DNA of 28,075 nucleotides from JAFGJQ01 sp052034525 (GTDB taxonomy: Bacteria > Planctomycetota > Phycisphaerae > UBA1845): positions 1 through 28,075 of the forward strand of contig JBPOIK010000158.1 of assembly GCA_052034525.1 (NCBI GenBank), in the 5' to 3' direction. The notes beneath the pieces are model-generated. The model was given only the letters and a program-made list of their open reading frames with translations, did not search any database and was not told the DNA's origin. The position numbers and the translations under genes were made by a program. This document shows positions 8,136 to 15,655 of the stretch, one piece after another; the stretch's first letter is position 1; every line of letters begins with the position of its first letter.

Positions 8136-8340
8136 GGTCCATACAGCGGCCTGCCGGCTCCCCGTGCCGGCAAAGGGGCATCTCTTGCACCCGGGGATAT
8201 CGGACGGCCGGGAAATCGCCCTTGATGGAAACCTCGGAGGCCGGCTTGCCAGCCCGCAGACACGCCGTCTGGAGCCTCATAGAGGCTGGATGCATGGTAC
8301 TTCCAGGCGGGGCAGTCAGGCGTCGACAAGCGGAGAACCT
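8136..8340 (-). promoter_or_regulatory. Possible structured leader of the TPR-holA operon
   Basis: This gene-free stretch holds several inverted repeats. GCCGGC at 8153-8158 pairs with 8166-8171. CAGAC at 8257-8261 pairs with GTCTG at 8267-8271. AGCCTC at 8273-8278 pairs with GAGGCT at 8282-8287. CCAGCC at 8249-8254 can alternatively pair with GGCTGG at 8284-8289, which excludes the previous helix. A weak promoter-like site on the minus strand lies just upstream near 8345-8370. I could not match it to a known riboswitch. The remainder up to 8601 shows no gene. Confidence 0.35.
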
Positions 8341-8601
8341 GATTTAACCTAATATGTAGACGGCAATTAACCGCGCGCATCCGGCCTTTCAACCCCCTTT
8401 AGAACCAGATCAGCGGGTACTGGCGTGAAGGGGCCGACCCCGTGTATCGATCCAGAAGCGGGGCTCGCGTCGTGAATTTGCTTTGCCCATTGTCTCGAAC
8501 GCGGTTAGACTACCGCCCGCGTTGGCGCGAGGGTAGAGACGGCGCGGTCCCCTGGATTGTAATTCTCAACCAGACACTCCCAATCATCTGGAGTCCTGCT
8601 C

Positions 8602-8781
8602 ATGGAAGAGTACGAAAGGCTGAAACAACTGGTGGAAGCGGCGGCGGAAGACGTGGCGAAGGCAACGGGCGGGAACAAAGCCGCCGGAACCCGCGTTCGC
8701 AAAGCCATGCAGGACATCAAAGCCGCGGCCCAGGAGGTGCGGAAACGCATCCTTGAGGTGCGGTCCGAGTCAGGAAGCTAG
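8602..8781 (+). CDS. Histone H1-like small DNA-binding protein (Hc1 type)
   Basis: A 59-residue, helix-forming, charged protein with 18 Lys/Arg/His-type or acidic positions in its second half. The central GGNKAAGTRVRKAMQDIK is the signature shared with chlamydial Hc1 and small planctomycete histone H1-like proteins, where GNKAA.RVR lies between two helices. The first helix is EEYERLKQLVEAAAEDV and the second is KAAAQEVRKRILEV. It lacks the long Lys/Ala-rich tail of larger H1-like proteins. ATG 8602 has GGAG eight bases upstream. It probably binds nucleic acid as part of the nucleoid; this is inferred from the family. It stands alone between the divergent TPR operon and the dehydratase gene. 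Confidence 0.82.
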   Translation: MEEYERLKQLVEAAAEDVAKATGGNKAAGTRVRKAMQDIKAAAQEVRKRILEVRSESGS

Positions 8782-8889
8782 TTCGCCTCACGAATAAGGC
8801 TGCCCACATGGGTGCGGCGGTGGGTTCCGATTCAGGGCCCGCCGTGCCCGGATTGACGGCTGCACAGTGGGCAGGATGGTGATTTGCGC

Positions 8890-9387
8890 ATGCCGCCGCC
8901 ATTGCTGTACGATCTGGACAGAGTCGATCTGAGCCGCGTCGTCTACGACCGCAAGTTCATCTACGATCGGCTGCCGCAGGCCTATGAGTTCTCCCAGCTC
9001 GACGGCCTGTGTCACGTGGATGAAGAGGCGAAAATCGGTATCGCTTTCCGCGATGTCCGGGCGGACGAATGGTGGTGCCGGGGGCACATCCCGGGAAACC
9101 CCATTTTTCCAGGGGTGCTGCAATTGGAGTCCGCAGCGCAACTGGCCGCCTTCTTCTCACGCGCGATGAGGGGGGAGAAGGGTTTCGTCGCGTTTGGCGG
9201 CGTGGAGAACTGCAAGTTTCGCGAAGCCGTCATCCCTCCCGCCCGGATCTACTACATCTGCAAGCTGGTTAAAGACCAGCCCCGGCGTGTCATCTGCGAC
9301 ACTCAGGGCGTGGTGAACGGCACGCTGGTTTTCGAAGCCACCATCTGCGGTCTGGCCATGCCGCGCATTCAGGAAGGCGGCGGCTGA
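8890..9387 (+). CDS. FabZ-like 3-hydroxyacyl-ACP dehydratase (hot-dog fold)
   Basis: A 165-residue single hot-dog-fold protein. The core RGHIPGNPIFPGVLQLESAA contains the catalytic His of the GHFPGxPxxPGVL motif and the Glu of the following helix (LQLES, aligned with FabZ xxEAxAQ). It dehydrates 3-hydroxyacyl-ACP during fatty acid elongation in the cytoplasm. The region before the active site (YEFSQLDGLCHVDEEAKIGI) replaces the usual PFLLVDRV stretch, so this may be a divergent FabZ or a relative serving a special acyl chain. The start is uncertain: ATG 8890 is given, but TTG 8884 is better spaced from the AGGA at about 8873. It converges with the FHA gene, leaving 22 bases between stops. Confidence 0.82.
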   Translation: MPPPLLYDLDRVDLSRVVYDRKFIYDRLPQAYEFSQLDGLCHVDEEAKIGIAFRDVRADEWWCRGHIPGNPIFPGVLQLESAAQLAAFFSRAMRGEKGFVAFGGVENCKFREAVIPPARIYYICKLVKDQPRRVICDTQGVVNGTLVFEATICGLAMPRIQEGGG

Positions 9388-9409
9388 CCGTCGGGCGTCG
9401 ACCCGACCG

Positions 9410-10447
9410 TCAAGCGTTGCCGCGCCGAATCAAACGCCATGCCCGGTCGATGGCGTCCATCGCGGATGAGGATTCGACCGGCTCCTGATCCGGCGTGATA
9501 ACCTCTTTCAGCGGCACCACTTGAGCAAAAGGCTGGCACGTGTTCGCGGGTGCCGTGGCCGCCCGCAAGCGGCGCGCCAGGTCGTTAAGCTGCTCTTGAC
9601 GTCTGTTCAGCGCCTTCTCCATCTCGTTCAAATACAGGAGCTTGCGCTCGCACGCCGCCTCACGTTCGGCCAGGCTCGCCTCTTGTGCTCGCAAGGTGGC
9701 TTCGAGCTGCGCCATGGTGTCGGGACGCTCCGGAGCCGTGTTTGAATTGGACTCTCCAGTTTGGATCGTCGCCTCGTACGAGCCGACCCGCACGAGGTCG
9801 CCCGCTTCCAGGAACGCCAGCGCCTGCCGTTGCCCGTTGATCCACGTGCCCGTGCGACTGCCCAGATCCGCTACAACGGCGCGACCGTCGAACCAGAAGA
9901 GGATCGCGTGGGCCAGAGAAACCTGGGGATCCGCGACGGCCAGATCGCATTCTTCGCGGCGGCCGATCAGGCAGACGGGCGATTGCAGATGCGCCGGGGG
10001 CTCATTGCCGGCCGGATGCAGCCAGATCCCCACGGACGGGAGAGAACCGGCCTCATCGAACCGAATCCCGGAGGCCGTCTGATCGGCGTGCGAGTTGATG
10101 CACTGAATGGCCACCTGGATGCGGAAATCGCCGATTTCCACTACGTCTCCGTCGCGGAGGTCGTGCAGATCGACAGGACGGCCGCCGCAGCAGGTGCCGC
10201 TGGGAGTGCAAAGGTCTTTCAGCAGCACGTGGACGCCGTTGTTGATAATGGCGCAGTGCGCTTTGGCCACGGCGGCACCGGGCAGCACAATCTGGCAGTT
10301 CGGACCCGACCCGATCAGAGTGACGGGTCGACGGATGTTCCACGTTTTCTGGTTGACCGTTCCGACCCCGGCGGTGATGCGCACGCGCGGGGCGCTACCG
10401 GAAAGCGTCGGGCCAGACGTCGTTTTGGCACCGGGTATGGAGGGCAT
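9410..10447 (-). CDS. Double FHA-domain protein with coiled coil
   Basis: A 345-residue cytosolic protein. The start is ATG 10447 (MPSIPG), with GGGAG six bases upstream; an earlier start at 10471 lacks support. The first FHA domain covers about residues 35-115 (VTLIGSGPNCQIVLPG, AKAHCAII, LRDGDVVEIG). The second covers about 155-235 and is the better match (CLIGRREECDLAVADPQVS, HAILFWFDGR, DLGSRTGTWINGQ). FHA domains bind phosphothreonine, so a Hanks-type kinase is a plausible partner; one such kinase lies about 17 kb away in this window. Residues about 245-300 form a coiled coil (QLEATLRAQEASLAEREAA) and the tail is unremarkable. It is divergent from surE. Confidence 0.88.
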   Translation of the reverse strand: MPSIPGAKTTSGPTLSGSAPRVRITAGVGTVNQKTWNIRRPVTLIGSGPNCQIVLPGAAVAKAHCAIINNGVHVLLKDLCTPSGTCCGGRPVDLHDLRDGDVVEIGDFRIQVAIQCINSHADQTASGIRFDEAGSLPSVGIWLHPAGNEPPAHLQSPVCLIGRREECDLAVADPQVSLAHAILFWFDGRAVVADLGSRTGTWINGQRQALAFLEAGDLVRVGSYEATIQTGESNSNTAPERPDTMAQLEATLRAQEASLAEREAACERKLLYLNEMEKALNRRQEQLNDLARRLRAATAPANTCQPFAQVVPLKEVITPDQEPVESSSAMDAIDRAWRLIRRGNA

Positions 10448-10676
10448 GGGCTGCTCCCTGGGATGAGGCAAGCGGCGGCCCGGCTTCTCGACCTTCCGTT
10501 GACGAAAACCGGACTGACGCGACCTGGCTGCAGATCACAGGCGCGCGGCCGGAAAACCACGCGGCACACGAGTCGGTCCTTCTAGGCTGCGTGTCTCAAT
10601 GCAGATAGACTGTTGGAACAATACGATACGCCCGGACGGCAAGGCAAACGTCCGGTCACGCTCAGGGGGACCGGTA

Positions 10677-11519
10677 ATGCACATTCTCCTCTGCAATGAC
10701 GATGGTTTGGATGCACCAGGGCTGACGGCGCTCCATCGAGCCTGTTGCCGTCTCGGCGACGTATCGGTCGTGGCACCCGCGACGGAACAATCCACCACCA
10801 GCCATGCGGTGAGTCTGCGCCGCCCGATTCGGGTCCGGGAATGCCGGCATCCGGCCTTCGGACGTGCGTTCGCGGTGGAAGGCACGCCGGCGGACTGCGT
10901 GCGGCTGGCCGTCGCCGTACTGCTGGACCGGCCGATTGACCTGGTGCTCAGTGGGATCAACCGCGGGGCGAACCTGGGGGTGGACGTGCACTACTCCGGC
11001 ACGGTCGCCGGCGCACGGGAAGCCGTGATCCTGGGATTGCCCGCCGTGGCCGTGTCCCAGTATGTCGTCCGTGGGCAGGACGTGGACTGGGACCGGGCCT
11101 CGCGGCTGACTGAACAACTCCTGCGGGAATGGCCGTTGCGCCTGGGTGACCGGAATGGCGACTGGCCGGGCGGCACCGCGCGGCTGTGGAATGTGAATCT
11201 GCCCGTGGCGCGTCCGGGAAAAACAGAACTGGCGGTCTGTCTGGTGCCGCAATCGACGGACCCGATGCCGAATCAGTATTGCCGATCGGAAGGTGAGCAA
11301 TCGCCCTCGTACACGTACTGCGGACCCTATGCGCAGCGATGGGCCCGCTCGGGCACGGACGTGGCGACGGTGTTCGCGGGCGATATTGCCGTGACTCCGT
11401 TATCGATCGAATCCACGGACCAGGCCGCTCTGGAAGAACGGTCGTCGTTGGCGCTGCGGGAGCCGGGGACGGCCGGTTCCGTCCAGTGGCCCGGGCATTC
11501 GTCGGACGGAGAAATTTGA
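10677..11519 (+). CDS. surE: 5'/3'-nucleotidase SurE
   Basis: A 280-residue survival protein E, a metal-dependent phosphatase that dephosphorylates nucleoside monophosphates and sometimes short polyphosphate. The N-terminal MHILLCNDDGLDAPGL holds the metal ligands Asp8 and Asp9. QSTTSHAVSL provides the active-site Ser, LSGINRGANLG the metal-binding Asn, and VHYSGTVAGAREA the signature helix. GTPADCVRLA lies between them. The start is ATG 10677, with GGGGGA six bases upstream; the preceding 26 codons in frame are not needed. The C-terminal 30 residues are Ser/Glu-rich and not conserved in the family. It is divergent from the FHA gene, with a 229-base spacer in which I found no convincing promoter. 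Confidence 0.93.
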   Translation: MHILLCNDDGLDAPGLTALHRACCRLGDVSVVAPATEQSTTSHAVSLRRPIRVRECRHPAFGRAFAVEGTPADCVRLAVAVLLDRPIDLVLSGINRGANLGVDVHYSGTVAGAREAVILGLPAVAVSQYVVRGQDVDWDRASRLTEQLLREWPLRLGDRNGDWPGGTARLWNVNLPVARPGKTELAVCLVPQSTDPMPNQYCRSEGEQSPSYTYCGPYAQRWARSGTDVATVFAGDIAVTPLSIESTDQAALEERSSLALREPGTAGSVQWPGHSSDGEI

Positions 11520-11592
11520 TGAAACCGAGGTTGAACCCAGTGGGCGAGAAACCCGATGATTGACAGGATCGCCGATCCGATTGGATCCAACC

Positions 11593-11682
11593 ATGCACAC
11601 CAAATCCGCCTGGATCCTCCGCGTCGTCGTGTTCGTTCTGCTGGCTGTCCTGGCTGCCTGGAGTGGCCTGTCAGGCGTCTGA
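11593..11682 (+). CDS. Possible 29-residue single-pass membrane peptide
   Basis: An ORF from ATG 11593 to TGA at 11680 encodes MHTKSAWILR followed by the hydrophobic VVVFVLLAVLAAW and a short tail. This is the shape of a one-helix membrane peptide with a positive-inside N-terminus. There is no strong ribosome-binding site, and an overlapping ORF in another frame starts at 11556. Coding status is uncertain. The rest of the 426-base gap between surE and the TPR gene holds a GC hairpin (11846-11862) and nothing else I can name. Confidence 0.35.
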   Translation: MHTKSAWILRVVVFVLLAVLAAWSGLSGV

Positions 11683-11845
11683 GCGCCTTGCCCGCGTGGC
11701 CCGCCACGTCCGGCGTGCCGACGCCGCGGCGATGATTCGGATTGCCGCCGCCTCCCGCAACTCTTGAAACGCCCGGAGCCGTGCGTGACCGCCATTCGAG
11801 ACCGGCTGCGCGCCGTGGCGACGGCTGGTCCGAAAGCCGGGTGTT

Positions 11846-11862
11846 GCCGCCGTGCCGGCGGC
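11846..11862. other. Hairpin upstream of the TPR lipoprotein gene
   Basis: GCCGCC (11846-11851) and GGCGGC (11857-11862) form a six-pair stem with a five-base loop, 84 bases before the chosen start at 11946. No T-run follows, so a leader structure is as likely as a terminator for surE. Confidence 0.3.
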
Positions 11863-11945
11863 GTGGTAAGAGTCCGCCTTGGTGAGTATCCCCCTGGATG
11901 TCCGGTTGAAGCGTGCCGAATCGCGTCCGTTTTGGAAGAAGAGCC

Positions 11946-13757
11946 ATGCTTGCCATTCGATGGAAATCCCGTTGTCCGTTCATGACGCTGCCGGTCCTGC
12001 TGCTGGCAATCCTGCCGGGGTGCGCAAAAGACCAGGGCAAAGACGCGAGTGCGCCGACGGCGGTCACGCTGCCCGACGTACCCCCGCCGGATTTCTCCCA
12101 GCTTGAACCCGTCATACAACAGCAGATTGAAGAGGCCCTGGCCGCCGTGAAGGCGTCTCCCCGGGACGTGGCGGCCAACGGCCGTCTGGCGATGCTGTAC
12201 CACGTCTACGACTTCACGGACGCGGCCGCCGCGGCGTATCAGCGAACCGCTCTGCTCGATCCGCAGTCGTACAAGTGGCATTACCTGCGGGCCGGCTGCC
12301 TGGGCGGAACGGATCGCCAGCAGGAGATTATCGAGTCGTTCCAGGCCGCGGTGAAAGCAAAGCCGGACTTCGTGCTGGGCTGGCTGGGGTTGGGGTCTCG
12401 GCTTCTGAACGCCCAGGACTTCGACGCGGCGCGTCAGGCGTTCCAGAAGGCGGGCGAGTTGGACCCGGATTCCGTGCAGGCGGCGTTCGGGCTTGGACAG
12501 GTGGAGTTGCAAGCCGGTCGATACAAAGAGGCGGTCGACGCACTTCGTCGAGCAGCGATGCGGGCGCCGCAGGCGGGCGTGGTCCACCGCGCACTGGCGG
12601 AGGCCTATGAGAAAGCGGGCGATTCCGTTGCGGCGGCGGCGGCCCGCCTGGCCGGGTATCGTCCGGAGGGTCTTCCGAACGTCCTCACGCCGGAGCTGAA
12701 CGAAGTGGAGGCGCTGGCCACGGGCTCGGCGCACGAGGTGAAGCTGGCCCGTCAGGCGGCGATGCGCGGCGCGTTCGAAGAAGCGATATCCCACGTGAAC
12801 CAGGCGTTGGAGTACGCCCCCCGGTCGGCAGAGGCTCATCTCGTCAAAGCCACGCTTCTGGCGAACCAGCAGAAGAACGAGGAGGCCCGGCAGTTGCTGG
12901 AAAAGGCTGTCGAGGACTCCCCCGGGGAACCGCTGTTGCTCAGCGCATTGGGTGATCTGCTGTTGGCTTCGGGACGCATCGATGAGGCGCGGCAGCGGTA
13001 CGAGCAGGCTCTTGCGGCCGCGCCGGATCGGGTGGAGACCCGGCTGGCCATGGCGTGGTTTCAGGAAAGCCAGGGGAATCCGGCCGCGGCCACGGAGCAA
13101 TTGCAGGCCGTTCTGGCCGACCGGCCGGAGCACATCGAAGCGCGGTTTCATCTCGGCCGGCTTCTGGTCGCGCAGAAGAAGCTGGACGAGGCGCAGGCCG
13201 AGTTGGAACGTGTTCTGGAACAGCGCCCGGACATCGCCGCGGCGCATCATCTGCTTGCCCGAGTGCTCTTTCAGAAAGGTCGGAGGGAGGCGGCACTGCC
13301 GCACGCCCAAGCCGCCATCCAGGCCCAGTCGCGGGATCCCGACGTTTATCTGCTGCTCTCGCAGTTGTACTGGGCCGACGGGCAGTACGGCATGGTGGAC
13401 CGGACGCTGAACGAAGGGCTGCAGCGTCACGTACGTTCTCCCGTCTTGATAAACTCCCTGGCCTGGCTGCGGGCCACTTGTCCCGAACAGCTCTATCGCA
13501 ACGGCGCGGAAGCCGTGCGGCTGGCGTCAAGCGTCGTCGAGATGCAGCCCGAGGATCCGCAGCTTCTGGACACGTTGGCCGCCGCTCAGGCGGAATCGGG
13601 TGATTTTCCGGCCGCGGTCCAAACCCAGCAGAAGGTGGTGCAGCTCATCAAAGCGGCGGGAGGGAATCCGGCGGAAGGCGGATACGAGGCGCGGCTGTCG
13701 CTCTATCAATCCGGCCAGAAATACCGCGACACGATGAGCGGCGCGCCAGGCCCTTGA
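11946..13757 (+). CDS. TPR-repeat lipoprotein
   Basis: A 603-residue protein. ATG 11946 is preceded by GAAGAAGAG; starts at 11913 and 11982 are alternatives. The signal segment TLPVLLLAILPGCAK carries a near-consensus lipobox with Cys about residue 26. Nearly all of the mature protein is TPR repeats, about ten to twelve, with the usual small-residue and Pro spacing: LGQVELQAGRYKEAVDALRR, LGDLLLASGRIDEARQRYEQ, AMAWFQESQGNPAAATEQLQ, LGRLLVAQKKLDEAQAELER and LLSQLYWADGQYGMVDRTLN. It resembles the tetratricopeptide proteins that accompany exosortase-type export or outer-membrane assembly, but nothing nearby confirms either. It is probably membrane-anchored and acts as a scaffold. It converges on the HD-GYP gene with 35 bases between stops. 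Confidence 0.87.
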   Translation: MLAIRWKSRCPFMTLPVLLLAILPGCAKDQGKDASAPTAVTLPDVPPPDFSQLEPVIQQQIEEALAAVKASPRDVAANGRLAMLYHVYDFTDAAAAAYQRTALLDPQSYKWHYLRAGCLGGTDRQQEIIESFQAAVKAKPDFVLGWLGLGSRLLNAQDFDAARQAFQKAGELDPDSVQAAFGLGQVELQAGRYKEAVDALRRAAMRAPQAGVVHRALAEAYEKAGDSVAAAAARLAGYRPEGLPNVLTPELNEVEALATGSAHEVKLARQAAMRGAFEEAISHVNQALEYAPRSAEAHLVKATLLANQQKNEEARQLLEKAVEDSPGEPLLLSALGDLLLASGRIDEARQRYEQALAAAPDRVETRLAMAWFQESQGNPAAATEQLQAVLADRPEHIEARFHLGRLLVAQKKLDEAQAELERVLEQRPDIAAAHHLLARVLFQKGRREAALPHAQAAIQAQSRDPDVYLLLSQLYWADGQYGMVDRTLNEGLQRHVRSPVLINSLAWLRATCPEQLYRNGAEAVRLASSVVEMQPEDPQLLDTLAAAQAESGDFPAAVQTQQKVVQLIKAAGGNPAEGGYEARLSLYQSGQKYRDTMSGAPGP

Positions 13758-13792
13758 GACAAGGCGAAAGACGCCCGCCAGACCCGATCCGA

Positions 13793-15406
13793 TCAGAATG
13801 TCGCCGCGTAAATGTGTGCGGAGGCAGCCGGGTCCGTCGTCTTCTCCCGGCGGATTCGCTCGAATTCCGACGTGCATCGGCGGAAGGCGGCAATGACGTC
13901 CGGATCGAAGTGGTAGCCGCTGTCGGCACACAGGGACTCGACGGCCTGCTGGTGCGGAATGGCGGCCTTGTAGCGCCGAGCGCTGGTGGCCGCGTCATAG
14001 GCGTCGGCCAGGGCCACGATACGGGCGGCCAGCGGGATGTCTTCCCCCTTGAGCCCGCGCGGGTAGCCGCTGCCGTCGTATTTCTCGTGATGGCAGTACG
14101 CGATGTCGATGCTCATCTGAAGCAGCGGAATGTGCCCCGTCTGTTCGAGGGCGACGGCCAGCGTCTGGCGTCCGATGGTCGTATGGGTCTTCATGACCTG
14201 GAATTCCCGTTCCGACAGCGGTCCGTCCTTCGTGAGAATGCCGTCCGGGATGCCCACTTTTCCGATGTCGTGCAGCGGGGCGGCGAGCGCCAGGTTCTCA
14301 ATGACCTCCGGGGTCAGGACGGAACGGTACTTGGGCGACCGGGCCATCTGCTCCGCCAGCAGGCGAACGTAATGCTGCACCCGCTCGAGGTGCTGGGCGG
14401 TCTCCTCGTCGCGGTATTCGGCCAGCCGGCCCACGGTCATCAGCAACACGTGGACCGAACGTTCCAGCCTGGCCCGGGTGATGTGTGTGTGAATGGCGAT
14501 GGCCGCCGAATCGGCAATGGACTGGATGCAATCCACCTCGTCGGATGTGAACCGGGTGCCGCCCTGCTTGTCGGTGATGTTCAGGACGCCGAGCACCTCG
14601 CGGCCGCGCCGCGGTGAGTTCAGGATCAACGGAGCGCATACGAACGCGTCGCTCTCATATCCGCGGTCGTCCGCGACAAGGCCTTCGCCCATGGCTTCCG
14701 CGGTGACGATCTTGCCCGTCGAGTACACTTTGCCCGCGATGCCTTCCACGGAAGCAATGCGTATCCGCGACACGAGTTCGGCGGAGATGCCGATCGCACG
14801 CCGACAGACCAGATGCGTGTCGTCCTCATCCCGCAACATGAGCGAGATGCGGTTGCTGCTGGTGGCCTGCTGCGCGCAGTGGATGATCAGATCCAGCACG
14901 TCGTCCAGCGAGGAGGCCTCGTTCAGTTTCTTGGCGAACGTGTACAGAAGCTGGAGGCGCGAGGTCTTCTGATTGTTTTCGTCCGCAAGCTGGGAGGTCA
15001 GCGTGTCCAGTTCGCGCCCGGTTACGGAGAGCCGGTGCATCGAGCGGACCCGGGCGATCAACTCCTCCATCGCGAAGGGTTTGATCACGTATTCCTGGGC
15101 CCCGGACTCCAGGCCGAGAACGAGGCTCTCGGTGTCCGGGTTCCCCGTCAGAATGATGATCGGAATGCGCGCCGTCAGCGGGTCCGCCTTGAGCTGCTGC
15201 ATCGCCTCCATTCCGTCCATGACCGGCATGGACCAGTCCAGGACGATCACATCGGGCAGGTAATCGCGCGCGACGACCAGCCCGTCCTGGCCGTTGGCGG
15301 CGACACGCACATCAAACCCCGCTCGGCGCAAGTGAGCACTTACGACGAAGGTGAGTCGTGTGTCATCGTCCACAACCAGGACTCGTCCGGGCGGAAGTGC
15401 ACTCAT
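13793..15406 (-). CDS. Response regulator with GAF and HD-GYP domains
   Basis: A 537-residue soluble signalling protein. Residues 1-125 are a receiver domain with the acidic pair VVDDD, the phospho-acceptor Asp57 in VIVLDWSMPVMDG and Lys109 in YVIKPF. Residues about 130-160 form a linker helix. Residues about 165-310 are a GAF domain (NRISLMLRDED, CAPLILN, VLGVLNITDKQGG, AIAIHTHI). Residues about 320-515 are HD-GYP, with the catalytic HD at 379-380 (HDIGKVGIPDGIL), paired His at 439-440, and DGSGYPRGLKGEDIP containing GYP at 447-449. HD-GYP domains hydrolyse cyclic di-GMP, and the full motif predicts activity. No sensor kinase is adjacent. The start at 15406 has only a weak site; an imperfect inverted repeat lies in the leader (15437-15457). 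Confidence 0.93.
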   Translation of the reverse strand: MSALPPGRVLVVDDDTRLTFVVSAHLRRAGFDVRVAANGQDGLVVARDYLPDVIVLDWSMPVMDGMEAMQQLKADPLTARIPIIILTGNPDTESLVLGLESGAQEYVIKPFAMEELIARVRSMHRLSVTGRELDTLTSQLADENNQKTSRLQLLYTFAKKLNEASSLDDVLDLIIHCAQQATSSNRISLMLRDEDDTHLVCRRAIGISAELVSRIRIASVEGIAGKVYSTGKIVTAEAMGEGLVADDRGYESDAFVCAPLILNSPRRGREVLGVLNITDKQGGTRFTSDEVDCIQSIADSAAIAIHTHITRARLERSVHVLLMTVGRLAEYRDEETAQHLERVQHYVRLLAEQMARSPKYRSVLTPEVIENLALAAPLHDIGKVGIPDGILTKDGPLSEREFQVMKTHTTIGRQTLAVALEQTGHIPLLQMSIDIAYCHHEKYDGSGYPRGLKGEDIPLAARIVALADAYDAATSARRYKAAIPHQQAVESLCADSGYHFDPDVIAAFRRCTSEFERIRREKTTDPAASAHIYAATF

Positions 15407-15436
15407 CTTCCGTACCTGCCGTAAGAAGCGTGAAGC

Positions 15437-15457
15437 GATTCAGTCGTTACTGAAATC
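15437..15457. other. Inverted repeat in the leader of the HD-GYP gene
   Basis: GATTCAGT (15437-15444) pairs with ACTGAAATC (15449-15457) around a CGTT loop, with one bulged A. It lies about 31-51 bases upstream of the start codon on the minus strand, where it could be an operator or a leader hairpin. No confident promoter was found in this 249-base gap. Confidence 0.3.
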
Positions 15458-15655
15458 GGCAATTCGGCTGCCTCAAACCATCTTCCTTTTCGGATTCCAC
15501 CGCGTTCGCGCGGGCCGAAGGTCCGATTACTCGAAACGGCACGCGCCCCGCCCCCGATCGGGCCAGGAAAGCGGGGGCCGGCGGGGTTCTCGGTCCATCG
15601 GGTCGCGGTTCGAATCCCCGTTCGACACGCAAACCCGTGTCCGCGGGAGCGGCGG

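Noticed and set aside
11556..11740. ORF beginning MIDRIADPIGSN between surE and the TPR gene
   Set aside because: Arg/Pro-rich, no ribosome-binding site, no recognisable motif, and it overlaps the alternative small membrane peptide in another frame.
11400..13430. Long minus-strand open frame of 676 codons opposite the TPR lipoprotein gene
   Set aside because: It is a shadow of the GC-rich TPR gene: rich in Arg, Gln and His, with no domains, while the plus strand shows clear TPR repeats and a lipobox.
15600..15640. GGTTCGAATCC resembling a tRNA T-loop near 15608
   Set aside because: The T-stem has a mismatch and there is no acceptor, D-arm or anticodon arm at the right distance on either strand, including for long-variable-arm tRNAs.
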